This document shows positions 9,997 through 18,922 of a stretch of DNA of 64,000 bases, in pieces; position 1 is the first letter of the stretch; each line of letters starts with the position of its first letter. The position numbers and the translations under genes were made by a program. Under the pieces are notes generated by a model. It was given only the letters and a program-made list of their open reading frames with translations. It ran no database searches and was not told the DNA's origin. Origin of the DNA: DATLMR01 sp964615905 (GTDB taxonomy: Bacteria > Acidobacteriota > Blastocatellia > UBA7656); the NCBI GenBank assembly GCA_964615905.1, contig CAZTUB010000019.1, forward strand, positions 66,427-130,426. The letters run 5' to 3'.

Positions 9997-10539
9997 ATGA
10001 AGATAAGGCCAGGAGGGTTATACGGCATCATGGCTGAATTCGACAACCCCACCGATGTGGTGGTTGCCGCGCGCAGGGCTTACGAAGAAGGCTACAGGAA
10101 GATGGACGCCTACTCGCCTTACCCGATTGAAGAGTTGACAGAGGCGATAGGGGTCCGGCACACGCGGCTGCCGCTGCTGGTGCTGATCGGCGGGTTTCTG
10201 GGCTGCGTAGGCGGGTTCGGGCTCTGTTACTGGGCGTCCGTCATCTACTACCCTATGAACATAGGCGGGCGGCCTCTAAATAGCTGGCCCGCGTTCATAC
10301 CGGTGACGTTTGAGACGACCATCCTGCTCGCGTCGCTCACGGCTGTGCTTGGCATGCTTGCGCTCAACGGGCTGCCGCAGCCTTACCACCCCGTTTTCAA
10401 CACGCCGGGGTTCGATCTCGCGAGCCGCAACCATTTCTTCCTGTGCATAGAGGCCGACGACCCGAAGTTCAACCCCGACGAGACAAGGGCTTTCCTTCAG
10501 GAGATGAACCCCAGAGAGGTGACCGATGTCGAGTTCTAA
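9997..10539 (+). CDS. actD: Alternative complex III subunit ActD (DUF3341)
   Basis: 180 aa with two membrane helices (about 55-80 and 100-125). The N-terminus GIMAEFDNPTDVVVAARRAYEEGYRKMDAYSPYPIEEL is diagnostic of DUF3341/ActD, and the C-terminus ends with the cytoplasmic FFLCIEADDPKFNPDETRAFLQ motif. ActD is a small structural membrane subunit of the quinol:cytochrome c oxidoreductase. It starts 2 nt after actC and its 3' end overlaps the actE start by 14 nt, so translation is probably coupled. Confidence 0.93.
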   Translation: MKIRPGGLYGIMAEFDNPTDVVVAARRAYEEGYRKMDAYSPYPIEELTEAIGVRHTRLPLLVLIGGFLGCVGGFGLCYWASVIYYPMNIGGRPLNSWPAFIPVTFETTILLASLTAVLGMLALNGLPQPYHPVFNTPGFDLASRNHFFLCIEADDPKFNPDETRAFLQEMNPREVTDVEF

Positions 10540-11308
10540 GATGACGGGTTCTAAGATCAGGCTCGTCGCCCTCGTTTTATTGACCGTGGGCGTATCTGCC
10601 TGCCGCCAGGACATGCACGACCAGCCCAAGTACGAGCCGCTTGAGCCGAACGCATTCTTCGCCGACGCGCGAGCCTCCCGCCCGCCGGTCGAAGGCACTG
10701 TGGCGCGCGGCTTTTTAAGAGAAGACCCGTTCTTTTTTACGGGCAAGACGGCGGCAGGCGCGGCGAGCGCAAACCCTGTCCCGGCGGCTCTTGGGCAGAC
10801 GGGCGCAAATCAAACCGGCGCGGGACAGACAGCCGGGGGGCAAAGCATTGCTCAGGGAGCCGGAGCGCAACCCGCCCAGCAGCCCGGTCTTCAGCAGGGC
10901 GCTGCTCAACAAAGCTATCAGGGGTTTGCAACTACCTTTCCGTTCCCCGTGACGAAAGAGGTTATGGACCGTGGCGAGGAGCGCTACAACATATTCTGCG
11001 CGGTCTGCCACTCGCGGACGGGCGACGGGCTCGGCATGGTGGTCCGTCGCGGCTATCGCAGGCCGCCCTCGTTTCACGATGACCGGTTGCGGCAGGCTCC
11101 CCCCGGGTACCTTTTCGACGTGATAACGAACGGGTTCGGCGCGATGCCCGATTACGCCGCGCAGATCACTCCGCGCGACCGCTGGGCCATCGTCGCATAT
11201 ATCCGCGCGCTGCAACTGAGCCAGCAGGGCACGCTCGCGGATGTGCCGCCCGAAGAGAGAGACAAGCTGAATTCGGGGAGCCGGGGACAGGAAGGACGAC
11301 AGCAATGA
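10526..11308 (+). CDS. actE: Alternative complex III subunit ActE, monohaem cytochrome c lipoprotein
   Basis: 260 aa. A lipoprotein signal ends at VSAC (Cys26). A CAVCH haem site starts at C158, and a likely Met ligand lies in GAMPDYA about 50 residues later. Between them and the lipobox is a Gly/Ala/Gln-rich linker (about 75-130). ActE accepts electrons from the pentahaem subunit. The start at 10526 is supported by GAGAGG seven bases upstream; the in-frame ATG at 10541 is less well placed. The stop overlaps the actF start by ATGA. Confidence 0.92.
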   Translation: MSSSKMTGSKIRLVALVLLTVGVSACRQDMHDQPKYEPLEPNAFFADARASRPPVEGTVARGFLREDPFFFTGKTAAGAASANPVPAALGQTGANQTGAGQTAGGQSIAQGAGAQPAQQPGLQQGAAQQSYQGFATTFPFPVTKEVMDRGEERYNIFCAVCHSRTGDGLGMVVRRGYRRPPSFHDDRLRQAPPGYLFDVITNGFGAMPDYAAQITPRDRWAIVAYIRALQLSQQGTLADVPPEERDKLNSGSRGQEGRQQ

Positions 11309-12516
11309 TAGAGATCAATCAAACGGCTCCCGAAGAAGTTGATCGCTTCCGGCAGCGCGCGCTCATAGTGGGCATCGTCGGCCTGGCCCTGTGCGGGCTG
11401 GGGGCGTTCTTCAACCCCGCCAATTTTTTCAGGTCTTATCTGGTCGGGTTTATGTTCTGGGTCGGCATCGCGCTTGGGTCGCTCGCGATCCTGATGGTCC
11501 AGCATATGTCGGGCGGCGCGTGGGGGCTCGTCATTCGTCGCGTGCTCGAATCCGCGACGCGCACATTCCCGCTGCTCGTGCTGCTGTTTATCCCGCTCGC
11601 GCTCGGCGTCCACGCCATATACATCTGGGCAGACCCCGCGCACATGGACGGCAACCCGCATCTCAAACATAAAGAGCCTTACCTGAACCTGCCGTTCTTT
11701 TACGCAAGGGCGGCCCTTTACTTTCTGGTCTGGATGGGGCTCGCGTACTTTTTAAACAAGTGGTCGCTCGAACAGGACCGCACGGCGGAAAAGTCTATCA
11801 CCCGGAGGCTCCAGAGCTTGAGCGGGCCGGGGCTCGTGCTGTTCGGCGCGACCGTGACGTTCTCAAGCATCGACTGGGTGATGTCGCTTGAGCCCGAATG
11901 GTTCTCGACCATCTTCGGGATACTCTTTATGGGAGGCCAGGCGCTTTCGGCGATGGCCTTCGTCATAGCGACGATGGTTTTGTTGTCGAATAAGAGACCG
12001 ATGTCGGTCTTCCTTCGCCCGTCGCACCTGCACGATCTCGGCAAGCTCATGATGGCGTTCGTGATGCTGTGGGCTTACTTCCATTTCTCGCAGTTTCTAA
12101 TAATCTGGTCGGGCAATCTGCCGGAAGAGACCCCGTGGTACATCAGGAGGATAAACGGCGGGTGGCTCTACGTCGCGCTGGCGATTGTTTTATTCCACTT
12201 CGCACTGCCGTTCGTGATGCTGCTGTCGCGCGATCTCAAGCGCAACTCGCGGTTGATCTCGATGATCGCAACGGTGATCATCGTCATGCGCGTAGTCGAT
12301 CTCTTCTGGGTCATAGCGCCGGCCTTCGGAGCGCACGACGCCGACCCGCTCAGGTCACAGATCGACCCGCTCTACGTCCTGATGAGCCTCGCGGCAGTCG
12401 TCGGCGTCGGCGGGTTGTGGCTGGCCTATTTCGCTTTTCAGTTGAGGAAGAGACCCCTGCTGCCGGTCGGTGACCCTGGCCTTGAGAAGGCGCTCACGCA
12501 CGGCGGGGGGCACTAG
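11305..12516 (+). CDS. actF: Alternative complex III subunit ActF, ActC-like membrane subunit
   Basis: 403 aa with about ten hydrophobic helices. It resembles ActC-type NrfD/PsrC proteins but is shorter and more divergent, as ActF is. The segment HLKHKEPYLNLPFFYARAALYF (about 120-140) and the WSLEQD loop are typical of the quinol:cytochrome c oxidoreductase ActF family. It overlaps actE by 4 nt (ATGA), a sign of coupled translation. The C-terminus ends in a short hydrophilic tail. Its role is structural and possibly proton conducting, which is an inference from published complexes. Confidence 0.92.
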   Translation: MIEINQTAPEEVDRFRQRALIVGIVGLALCGLGAFFNPANFFRSYLVGFMFWVGIALGSLAILMVQHMSGGAWGLVIRRVLESATRTFPLLVLLFIPLALGVHAIYIWADPAHMDGNPHLKHKEPYLNLPFFYARAALYFLVWMGLAYFLNKWSLEQDRTAEKSITRRLQSLSGPGLVLFGATVTFSSIDWVMSLEPEWFSTIFGILFMGGQALSAMAFVIATMVLLSNKRPMSVFLRPSHLHDLGKLMMAFVMLWAYFHFSQFLIIWSGNLPEETPWYIRRINGGWLYVALAIVLFHFALPFVMLLSRDLKRNSRLISMIATVIIVMRVVDLFWVIAPAFGAHDADPLRSQIDPLYVLMSLAAVVGVGGLWLAYFAFQLRKRPLLPVGDPGLEKALTHGGGH

Positions 12517-12539
12517 GGTAAAACGAGAGGTAACAGATC

Positions 12540-13112
12540 ATGGCTGATCTCAAACACGATAACCACCCGGACGAGACGCCGGATGTCTCCCACATCCAGA
12601 ACGCGGACGTTAAACACGAGCACACGGACGTTCCGATCAAGCCCATAGCGCTCTTTCTCGTCGGGCTGCTTGTCGCTACCGTTGTCATATATTTGCTGAT
12701 GTATCTCCTGTTCAACACGTTGGAGAATCAGGCCGCCCGTCAGGAAGCGGCGCAGCCGAAATCGCCGCTTGCATCCGAGCGCCAGGCCGACCCGCCCGAG
12801 CCACGGCTGCAACTCATACCAAGCCACAAGGTTCACCCGCTTGATGAGCTTGTGCAGATGAAACGGGAAGAGGACCAGGCGCTTTCAAGCTACGGCTGGG
12901 TAGATCAGCCGTCGGGCGCGGTCAGGCTCCCCATAGAGAAGGCGAAAGAGATCGCGATTGGTCGCGGGCTCGGCGCAAGACCGCAGGGCCAGCCGCCCGT
13001 CCAGGGCGGGGCGCAGGGGACGCGCCCTGCACCCGTCGGTCAGCAGACGATGGAGCAGGAGGTCCCTTCCGACGCGAGTTCGGGGCGGGTGATGGAAAGG
13101 AGGCGGCAGTGA
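12540..13112 (+). CDS. Uncharacterised single-pass membrane protein between actF and SCO gene
   Basis: 190 aa. The N-terminus is acidic and His-rich (residues 1-35), followed by a single transmembrane helix (about 36-60) and a long periplasmic part. The periplasmic part has LQLIPSHKVHPLDELVQMKREEDQALSSYGW in its middle and a Gly/Gln/Pro-rich tail. The motif around DQALSSYGWVDQPSGAVRLPIEKA resembles a segment seen in small proteins encoded with alternative complex III in acidobacteria, but I cannot name a family firmly. GAGAGG precedes the ATG. The stop overlaps the SCO start (GTGA). The position suggests an assembly or anchoring factor for the oxidoreductase-oxidase pair. Confidence 0.8.
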   Translation: MADLKHDNHPDETPDVSHIQNADVKHEHTDVPIKPIALFLVGLLVATVVIYLLMYLLFNTLENQAARQEAAQPKSPLASERQADPPEPRLQLIPSHKVHPLDELVQMKREEDQALSSYGWVDQPSGAVRLPIEKAKEIAIGRGLGARPQGQPPVQGGAQGTRPAPVGQQTMEQEVPSDASSGRVMERRRQ

Positions 13113-13981
13113 AGCGCGGATTATCATTAGAGCGTGCGTTATTGATCGCCTTCTTTTCGGTTATCGCGATTCATTCTGCGGCGGCGCAGCCCGCGCAGAG
13201 GGGGCCGGGCCAGAATGTCGGGCGCCAGGAAGGGAAGCCCAAAGCGCTTGAGAATGTCGGCATCGACCAGCGGCTAAACGAACAGGTCCCGCTCGACATA
13301 GTTCTAAAAGACGAGACGGGGACGGCCGTCCAGTTGAAGGATTACTTTCGCGGAAAGCCCGTCGTGCTGTCGCTCGTCTACTACAGCTGCCCGATGCTCT
13401 GCAACCAGGTGCTCGACGGGCTTGCCAGCAGCCTCGACGTTTTGAAATTCGACATCGGCAAAGAGTTCGACGTGGTGACCGTGAGCTTCGACGCGAGGGA
13501 TACATCGGATATGGCGCGGTCCAAGAAGGACTCTTACATAGGCCGGTACAAACGAGAGGGCGCTGAGCAAGGGTGGCATTTCTTCACGGGCGACCAGGCT
13601 TCGATTGACCGTTTGACTCAGGCGGTCGGGTTCAACTATGCCTGGGATGAGGAGACGAACCAGTTCGCGCACGCTTCGGCGGTCATGGTCCTGACGCCTG
13701 AAGGGAAGCTCGCGCGGTATTTTTACGGGATCGAGTACGCGCCAAAAGAGATGCGGCTCGGACTCATTGAAGCCGCCGACAACAAGATCGGCACGCCCGT
13801 CGATCAAGTGCTGCTCTACTGCTTTCACTACGACCCGGCGACAGGCAAGTACGGGCCTGTGGTCATGAATATGATACGGCTGGGCGGAGGGTTGACGGTT
13901 GTCGCCATCGCTATACTTTTCTTTGTCACGCTGAGAAAGGGCTCAAGACACTCGCGGGTAAGCGCAGGAGGCACGGCTTAA
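13109..13981 (+). CDS. SCO1/SenC-family copper chaperone
   Basis: 290 aa: N-terminal signal, thioredoxin-fold periplasmic domain and a C-terminal membrane helix (about 256-275). The copper-binding CxxxC is at C94 and C98 (YSCPMLC), and the third ligand is H188 (FAHASAVMVL). SCO proteins deliver copper to the CuA site of oxidase subunit II, which is encoded immediately downstream. The start is GTG, preceded by AAAGGAGG and overlapping the previous stop. A C-terminal anchor together with a signal sequence is common in such proteins from acidobacteria but differs from the N-anchored form of proteobacteria. Confidence 0.93.
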   Translation: MKRGLSLERALLIAFFSVIAIHSAAAQPAQRGPGQNVGRQEGKPKALENVGIDQRLNEQVPLDIVLKDETGTAVQLKDYFRGKPVVLSLVYYSCPMLCNQVLDGLASSLDVLKFDIGKEFDVVTVSFDARDTSDMARSKKDSYIGRYKREGAEQGWHFFTGDQASIDRLTQAVGFNYAWDEETNQFAHASAVMVLTPEGKLARYFYGIEYAPKEMRLGLIEAADNKIGTPVDQVLLYCFHYDPATGKYGPVVMNMIRLGGGLTVVAIAILFFVTLRKGSRHSRVSAGGTA

Positions 13982-13984
13982 CTT

Positions 13985-15067
13985 ATGCTTATGCAGTCAG
14001 ACATTCCATTCATGCCCGAACAGGGATCGACGATGGCCGGAGAGGTCGATGCGCTCTACCTTTCTTTAGTCGGGCTGACGCTGGTAATCTCGCTGGGGAT
14101 CGCCGGGGCCATCGCGTATTTTGCGGTCAGATATCGCAGGCGTTCTCCCGACGAGGTGCCGCGACCCATTCACGGCTCGCTCAAGCTCGAAACCCTCTGG
14201 GCGGTCGTCCCTTTCCTGGTCTCGATGGGGATATTCGTCTGGGGGACAAGCCTCTTTTTCAGGATGTTTCACAAGCCGGCCGATCCGATTAACGTATACG
14301 CGGTGGGTAAGCAGTGGATGTGGAAGTTCCAGCACATAGACGGCCAGCGCGAGATAAACGAGCTGCACGTCCCCGTAGGCCGCCGCGTGATGCTGACGAT
14401 GACGACCGAAGACGTGATTCACAGCTTCTTCGTCCCCGCATTTCGCGTAAAGGCGGACGTGGTCCCTGGGATGTACTCGTATGTCTGGTTTGAAGCGACA
14501 AAGCCCGGCCGCTATCACCTTTTCTGCGCCGAGTACTGCGGCACGGAGCATTCAGGGATGATCGGGTCGGTCGTCGTGATGGACCCGACAGAGTACCAGA
14601 CCTGGCTTTCGGGCGGTCGCACGGAAGGGTCGCTCGCGTCTTCGGGGCAGAAGCTTTTTCAGGACCTTGCCTGTAACACCTGCCATCGCGGCGGCGGCGA
14701 GCCGCAGGGGCGCGGCCCCTCGCTCGAAGGTCTGTTTGGCACGCAGGTCGAGCTGGCAAGCGGCCAGAGGGTCGTGGCCAACGAGGACTATATACGCGAG
14801 TCGATCCTCAACCCGCACGCAAAGACTGTCGCGGGCTACCAGCCGATCATGCCCACTTTCAAGGGGCTTGTCAGCGAAGAGCAGTTGATACAGCTCGTCG
14901 AATACATTCGCTCTATCGGCCCAAACGCGGGCGGGGCGTCGGCCCAGCCGGGCGCGGGCCCATCCCGGTCACAGGGCGCTGGTCAGCCCGGCGCGGGCGC
15001 AGAGCAACCGCCAAATCAACCCGAACGCGGCGTTCAGCCGCAGTCGCCTAACACACGCAGACCATAA
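13985..15067 (+). CDS. coxB: Cytochrome c oxidase subunit II with fused cytochrome c (caa3 type)
   Basis: 360 aa with two N-terminal membrane helices (about 25-48 and 72-93). The CuA ligands are visible as H146, C181, C185, H189 and M192 (CAEYCGTEHSGM). A cytochrome c domain is fused at the C-terminus, with haem site C230-H234 and a likely Met ligand in IMPTFKG. This makes the enzyme a caa3 oxidase that can take electrons directly from its partner complex. A Gly/Gln/Pro-rich tail ends the protein. The start ATG lies 3 nt after the SCO stop; M3 is an alternative. Confidence 0.94.
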   Translation: MLMQSDIPFMPEQGSTMAGEVDALYLSLVGLTLVISLGIAGAIAYFAVRYRRRSPDEVPRPIHGSLKLETLWAVVPFLVSMGIFVWGTSLFFRMFHKPADPINVYAVGKQWMWKFQHIDGQREINELHVPVGRRVMLTMTTEDVIHSFFVPAFRVKADVVPGMYSYVWFEATKPGRYHLFCAEYCGTEHSGMIGSVVVMDPTEYQTWLSGGRTEGSLASSGQKLFQDLACNTCHRGGGEPQGRGPSLEGLFGTQVELASGQRVVANEDYIRESILNPHAKTVAGYQPIMPTFKGLVSEEQLIQLVEYIRSIGPNAGGASAQPGAGPSRSQGAGQPGAGAEQPPNQPERGVQPQSPNTRRP

Positions 15068-15084
15068 CGGTGGAATAGAGAATT

Positions 15085-16752
15085 ATGAGCACAGTAGCCG
15101 CACCCGTAGAGCCTCGCACTCATTACATAAACGCACGATACGGCGTGAAGTCGTGGCTGTTGACGGTCGACCATAAGCGCATCGCGCTGCTTTATCTTGC
15201 GTCGATAACACTCTTCTTTTTCCTTGGCGGCGCGTTCGCCGTGCTGGTCCGCCTGGAGCTTATGACGCCGGAAGGCGACCTTGTGCAGGCAGAGACCTAC
15301 AACCGGCTCTTTACCATGCACGGCATAGTGATGGTCTTTTTCTTCCTGATACCGGCCATCCCGGCGGTGCTCGGCAACTTCCTCGTGCCGATCATGATAG
15401 GGGCCAAGGACCTCGCCTTTCCCAGGATCAACCTGCTGAGCTGGTACGTCTACAACCTCGGCGCGACCTTCACGCTTGTGGCGATCATCGCGGGAGGGGT
15501 CGACACGGGGTGGACCTTCTACACGCCGCTCAGCACGAATTACGCCACAGGAAACGTCGTCTTGACCGGCGTGGGCATCTTCATCACGGGTTTTTCTTCG
15601 ATCCTGACGGGGCTCAATTTCATCGTCACCATTCACACGATGCGCGCGCCGGGGATGACCTGGTTCAGGATGCCGCTGTTTTTATGGTCGAACTACGCGA
15701 CCAGCCTGATTATGATCCTGGGCACCCCGGTCATCGCCATAACCGTTTTGCTCGTGGCGTTCGAGCGAGTGGTCGGCATAGGCATATTCAACCCCGCGCT
15801 CGGCGGCGACCCGATACTGTTCCAGCACCTGTTTTGGTTCTACTCGCACCCGGCCGTATACATCATGGTGCTGCCCGCGATGGGGGTCATAAGCGAGCTG
15901 GTCGCAACCTATTCAAGAAAGGCGATCTTCGGCTACAAGTTCGTGGCCTTCGCAAGCATCGCTATTGCGGTCTTCAGCTTTCTGGTCTGGGGCCATCACA
16001 TGTTCGTCAGCGGCCAGTCGGTATACGCGGGGATGATCTTCTCTTTCCTGAGCTACGCGGTCGCTATCCCGTCGGCGGTCAAGGTCTTTAACTGGACGGC
16101 GACGCTTTACAAAGGGTCGATCTCTTACATGACGCCCATGCTCTACGCGATGGGGTTCATCGGGCTGTTTACGATTGGCGGCATGACGGGGCTCTTTCTC
16201 GCCGCGCTCGGCCTCGACGTGCACGTGCACGACACGTACTTCATCGTCGCGCATTTTCATTACATCATGGTCGGCGGGACCGTGATGGCCTATCTCGGCG
16301 GGCTGCATTACTGGTGGCCCAAGCTCACGGGGCGGCTCTACCCGGAAGGCTGGGCGAGGTTTTCCGCGCTCGTCATCTTCGTTGGGTTCAACCTGACGTT
16401 CTTCCCTCAATTTCTGGTCGGGTACCTCGGCATGCCCCGGCGCTATCACGCATACCCGCCTGAGTTCCAGGTCCTGAACGTCCTGAGCACGGCGGGCGCA
16501 TCGATCCTCGGCGTGGGGCTGCTGATCCCCATGATCTATTTCATCTGGTCTATGCGTTACGGGCGGATAGCGGTCCCGAACCCGTGGGGCGCTGTGGGGC
16601 TGGAATGGATGATCACATCACCGCCGCCTACCGAAAACTTTGCCGAGACGCCGACCGTCACCTGGGAAGCTTACGAGTTCCGGCCCGAAGAGGAGGCCGA
16701 AGTCATCGGGCTCACGAGCAAGCACGAGACGCCCGACAGGAGCACGAAGTAG
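15085..16752 (+). CDS. coxA: Cytochrome c oxidase subunit I
   Basis: 555 aa with about twelve helices, the catalytic haem-copper subunit that reduces oxygen to water and pumps protons. Haem a ligands are in TMHGIVMVFFF and HFHYIMVGG. The CuB site includes HPAVY (with the cross-linked Tyr) and WGHHMFV. The cluster HVHDTYFIVAHFHY near 370 is typical of A-type oxidases. The order coxB-coxA-coxC-coxD is standard. It follows coxB by 17 nt and precedes coxC by 16 nt. Confidence 0.96.
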   Translation: MSTVAAPVEPRTHYINARYGVKSWLLTVDHKRIALLYLASITLFFFLGGAFAVLVRLELMTPEGDLVQAETYNRLFTMHGIVMVFFFLIPAIPAVLGNFLVPIMIGAKDLAFPRINLLSWYVYNLGATFTLVAIIAGGVDTGWTFYTPLSTNYATGNVVLTGVGIFITGFSSILTGLNFIVTIHTMRAPGMTWFRMPLFLWSNYATSLIMILGTPVIAITVLLVAFERVVGIGIFNPALGGDPILFQHLFWFYSHPAVYIMVLPAMGVISELVATYSRKAIFGYKFVAFASIAIAVFSFLVWGHHMFVSGQSVYAGMIFSFLSYAVAIPSAVKVFNWTATLYKGSISYMTPMLYAMGFIGLFTIGGMTGLFLAALGLDVHVHDTYFIVAHFHYIMVGGTVMAYLGGLHYWWPKLTGRLYPEGWARFSALVIFVGFNLTFFPQFLVGYLGMPRRYHAYPPEFQVLNVLSTAGASILGVGLLIPMIYFIWSMRYGRIAVPNPWGAVGLEWMITSPPPTENFAETPTVTWEAYEFRPEEEAEVIGLTSKHETPDRSTK

Positions 16753-16768
16753 ATAGGAGAGATTAAAA

Positions 16769-17626
16769 TTGGCTGATACTCATACCGCGCCGCATTCATC
16801 ACATACTGCGCTCGCGCACCACTTCGACAACATGGAGCAGCAGCGCGAGGCGGGCACGCTTGGGATGTGGGCTTTTCTGATAACCGAGATCATGTTCTTC
16901 GGCGGCCTCTTCCTTGTGTACATACTCTATCGCTCGTATTACCCGAAGGAGTTCGCCGCCGGAAGCCACGAGCTTGACGTGTTGCTCGGCGGCATCAACA
17001 CGGCGGTCCTGATCTGTAGCAGCTTGACTATGGCGCTGGCCGTATACTTTGCGCAGATCGGCTCGCGAAGGTTGCAGGTCATCTTTCTCGTATTGACCAT
17101 GATCCTGGGCGCAGGGTTTTTAGGGATCAAGGCGGTCGAGTATAAAGCCAAGTTCGAGCATCACCTGTTCCCCGGTCAGGGCTTCAAGTGGGGCCACGAC
17201 GAGGGCGGCCTTGAGCAGAAGGGCGGGTCTTACACAGCCGGCAGGCGGCCTGAGACTGTCGGAACCACGGGCACGGGCCAGCCGCAGGGGCCGCCCGGCG
17301 AAGAGGCACAACCCAGACCCGAACAGACGCCCGCAAACGAGCCGAACGCCCCGTCGGGACCGAAGTACCCGGAGGTCCAGGGCGAAGGGATACAACCCGA
17401 CAAGGTTCAGATGTTCTTCTGGATATACTTTGCGATGACGGGGCTGCACGCGCTCCACATGATAATCGGCCTGGGCATTATGGCGGTCCTGACCGTTATG
17501 GCGCATCGCGGGCGGTTTAGCCCCGAATACCACGCGCCGGTAGAGATTTCGGGTCTCTACTGGCACTTCGTCGACATCGTGTGGATCTTCCTGTTCCCGC
17601 TCCTGTACCTTATCGGGAGACACTGA
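16769..17626 (+). CDS. coxC: Cytochrome c oxidase subunit III with low-complexity insertion
   Basis: 285 aa. The opening (MEQQREAGTLGMWAFLITEIMFFGGLFLVYILYR) and the closing (HAPVEISGLYWHFVDIVWIFLFPLLYLI) are classic subunit III. Between the third and fourth helices, about residues 130-210 hold a Gly/Gln/Pro/Glu-rich insertion not found in ordinary subunit III. Subunit III stabilises the catalytic core and proton uptake. The start is TTG at 16769 with AGGAGA upstream. It lies in the oxidase operon with short spacers on both sides. Confidence 0.93.
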   Translation: MADTHTAPHSSHTALAHHFDNMEQQREAGTLGMWAFLITEIMFFGGLFLVYILYRSYYPKEFAAGSHELDVLLGGINTAVLICSSLTMALAVYFAQIGSRRLQVIFLVLTMILGAGFLGIKAVEYKAKFEHHLFPGQGFKWGHDEGGLEQKGGSYTAGRRPETVGTTGTGQPQGPPGEEAQPRPEQTPANEPNAPSGPKYPEVQGEGIQPDKVQMFFWIYFAMTGLHALHMIIGLGIMAVLTVMAHRGRFSPEYHAPVEISGLYWHFVDIVWIFLFPLLYLIGRH

Positions 17627-17637
17627 GAGAAGAGAGT

Positions 17638-17934
17638 ATGTCTGAACATATAGTTTCAAAAAAGGTCTACTACGCGATCTTCCTGACGCTTCTGGTGATG
17701 ACGGGAATAACGGTCTGGGTGGCGTTTATCGACCTGGGCCCGCTCAACAACATCGTCGCCATGACGATTGCGGTCTTCAAGGCTACGCTCGTCGTGCTCT
17801 ACTTCATGCACGTGCGCTATAGCTCGCGGCTGACCTGGGTATTCGTAGCGGCGGGATTCTTCTGGTTCGGCATCCTCATCGCGCTCACGTTGAGCGATTA
17901 TTACAGCAGAGGGTGGCTGACGACCCCGCGTTGA
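17638..17934 (+). CDS. coxD: Cytochrome c oxidase subunit IV (caa3/CyoD-like)
   Basis: 98 aa with three helices. The phrase VFKATLVVLYFMHVRYSSRLTW in the middle is the signature of prokaryotic subunit IV of caa3-type oxidases, followed by a final helix and a short tail. The ATG at 17638 has AGAGAGT just upstream; a longer in-frame reading from 17581 lies inside coxC and is not supported. It is the last gene of the respiratory operon. It probably stabilises subunits I and III. Confidence 0.92.
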   Translation: MSEHIVSKKVYYAIFLTLLVMTGITVWVAFIDLGPLNNIVAMTIAVFKATLVVLYFMHVRYSSRLTWVFVAAGFFWFGILIALTLSDYYSRGWLTTPR

Positions 17935-18180
17935 GGCGTCCCCGCCTTTCAGCTCGCGTCTGCTGCTTTGATAGACGCCGGGGTCGGAACCGTTTAGAAT
18001 AATGGCAGTGGACTTTTTGTGAACTCGATGGCCGCGCGTTTCAACCCGGCCCGTAATCATGCGACCTGCGCCATCTCTCTTTCAATCCTGCGAGCGCGCA
18101 TCAATCCATTCATACTCTTGCGGCTCCGCAACCGGGTAAGAGCCAGCTGAAACGCGCTTCAAACTCTGGAGGTATACGCG

Positions 18181-18825
18181 ATGACGGACCAAAAGACATA
18201 TCAACCCAAACAGTTCAACCTGAGCAGCCTTAACGGCATCTCGGATCAGACGCTTGAGATGCACTTCAAGCTTTACGAAGGGTATGTCAAAGAGACGAAC
18301 CGGCTGACCGAAAAGATCACCGAGATTCTCAAAGACGGCAAAGTGGACCACGAAGAGATGCCCGCTTACTCCGAGCTTACGCGCCGCCTCGGCTTCGAGT
18401 ACAACGGCATGGTTCTGCACGAGTACTATTTCGGCAACATGAAGATGGAGGGCGCGGGCGATCCTGAGTCGAGCTCACAGTTTTTCAAATCCGCCGAATC
18501 GGCATTTGGCAGCTACGATCTCTGGAAGGCCGATTTCATGAGCATCGGCAAGATGCGCGGGGTGGGCTGGGCGATCTGCTACCAGGACCCGACAAACGGC
18601 AACCTGTCAAACCACTGGGTCACCCTCCACGAAGTCGGAAACGTAGCCGGGTTCACGCCCGTCCTCGTTATGGACGTGTGGGAGCACGCATTCTTGCTCG
18701 ACTACAAACCCGCGGAGCGGCCCAAATACATCGAGGCGTTCTTCTCCAACATAGATTGGAACGCAGTCGAAGCTCGCTTAAAGACAGGCGACGAGGCGAG
18801 ACGCACGTCTACAGGCAACCGTTAA
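18181..18825 (+). CDS. Fe/Mn superoxide dismutase, divergent
   Basis: 214 aa. The four metal ligands of the Fe/Mn family are visible: H28 (TLEMHFKLY), H80 (MVLHEYYF), D165 and H169 (MDVWEHAFLLDY). It converts superoxide to oxygen and hydrogen peroxide. No signal peptide is seen, so it is cytosolic. It is unusual in lacking the HH pair after the first ligand: the loop reads FKLYEGYV and is one residue shorter than the usual form. A second-shell Gln is not obvious either. GGAGG lies before the ATG. The gene is separated from the oxidase operon by about 245 bp and followed by a good terminator. Confidence 0.88.
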   Translation: MTDQKTYQPKQFNLSSLNGISDQTLEMHFKLYEGYVKETNRLTEKITEILKDGKVDHEEMPAYSELTRRLGFEYNGMVLHEYYFGNMKMEGAGDPESSSQFFKSAESAFGSYDLWKADFMSIGKMRGVGWAICYQDPTNGNLSNHWVTLHEVGNVAGFTPVLVMDVWEHAFLLDYKPAERPKYIEAFFSNIDWNAVEARLKTGDEARRTSTGNR

Positions 18826-18848
18826 CCCGCTGCCGTCAAACGACAACT

Positions 18849-18882
18849 AAAAAGGGCACCTCGAAGTGTGCCCTTTTTAGTT
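18849..18882. terminator. intrinsic terminator between convergent genes
   Basis: AAAAAGGGCAC (18849-18859) pairs with GTGCCCTTTTT (18868-18878) over an 8-nt loop, with A-rich and T-rich flanks on opposite sides. This makes it bidirectional. It ends the superoxide dismutase transcript and that of the monohaem protein gene (18923-20653, minus). Confidence 0.85.
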
Positions 18883-18922
18883 AACTGCGTAGCCGCATTA
18901 AGAGACGTTTGCGGATAACCGC

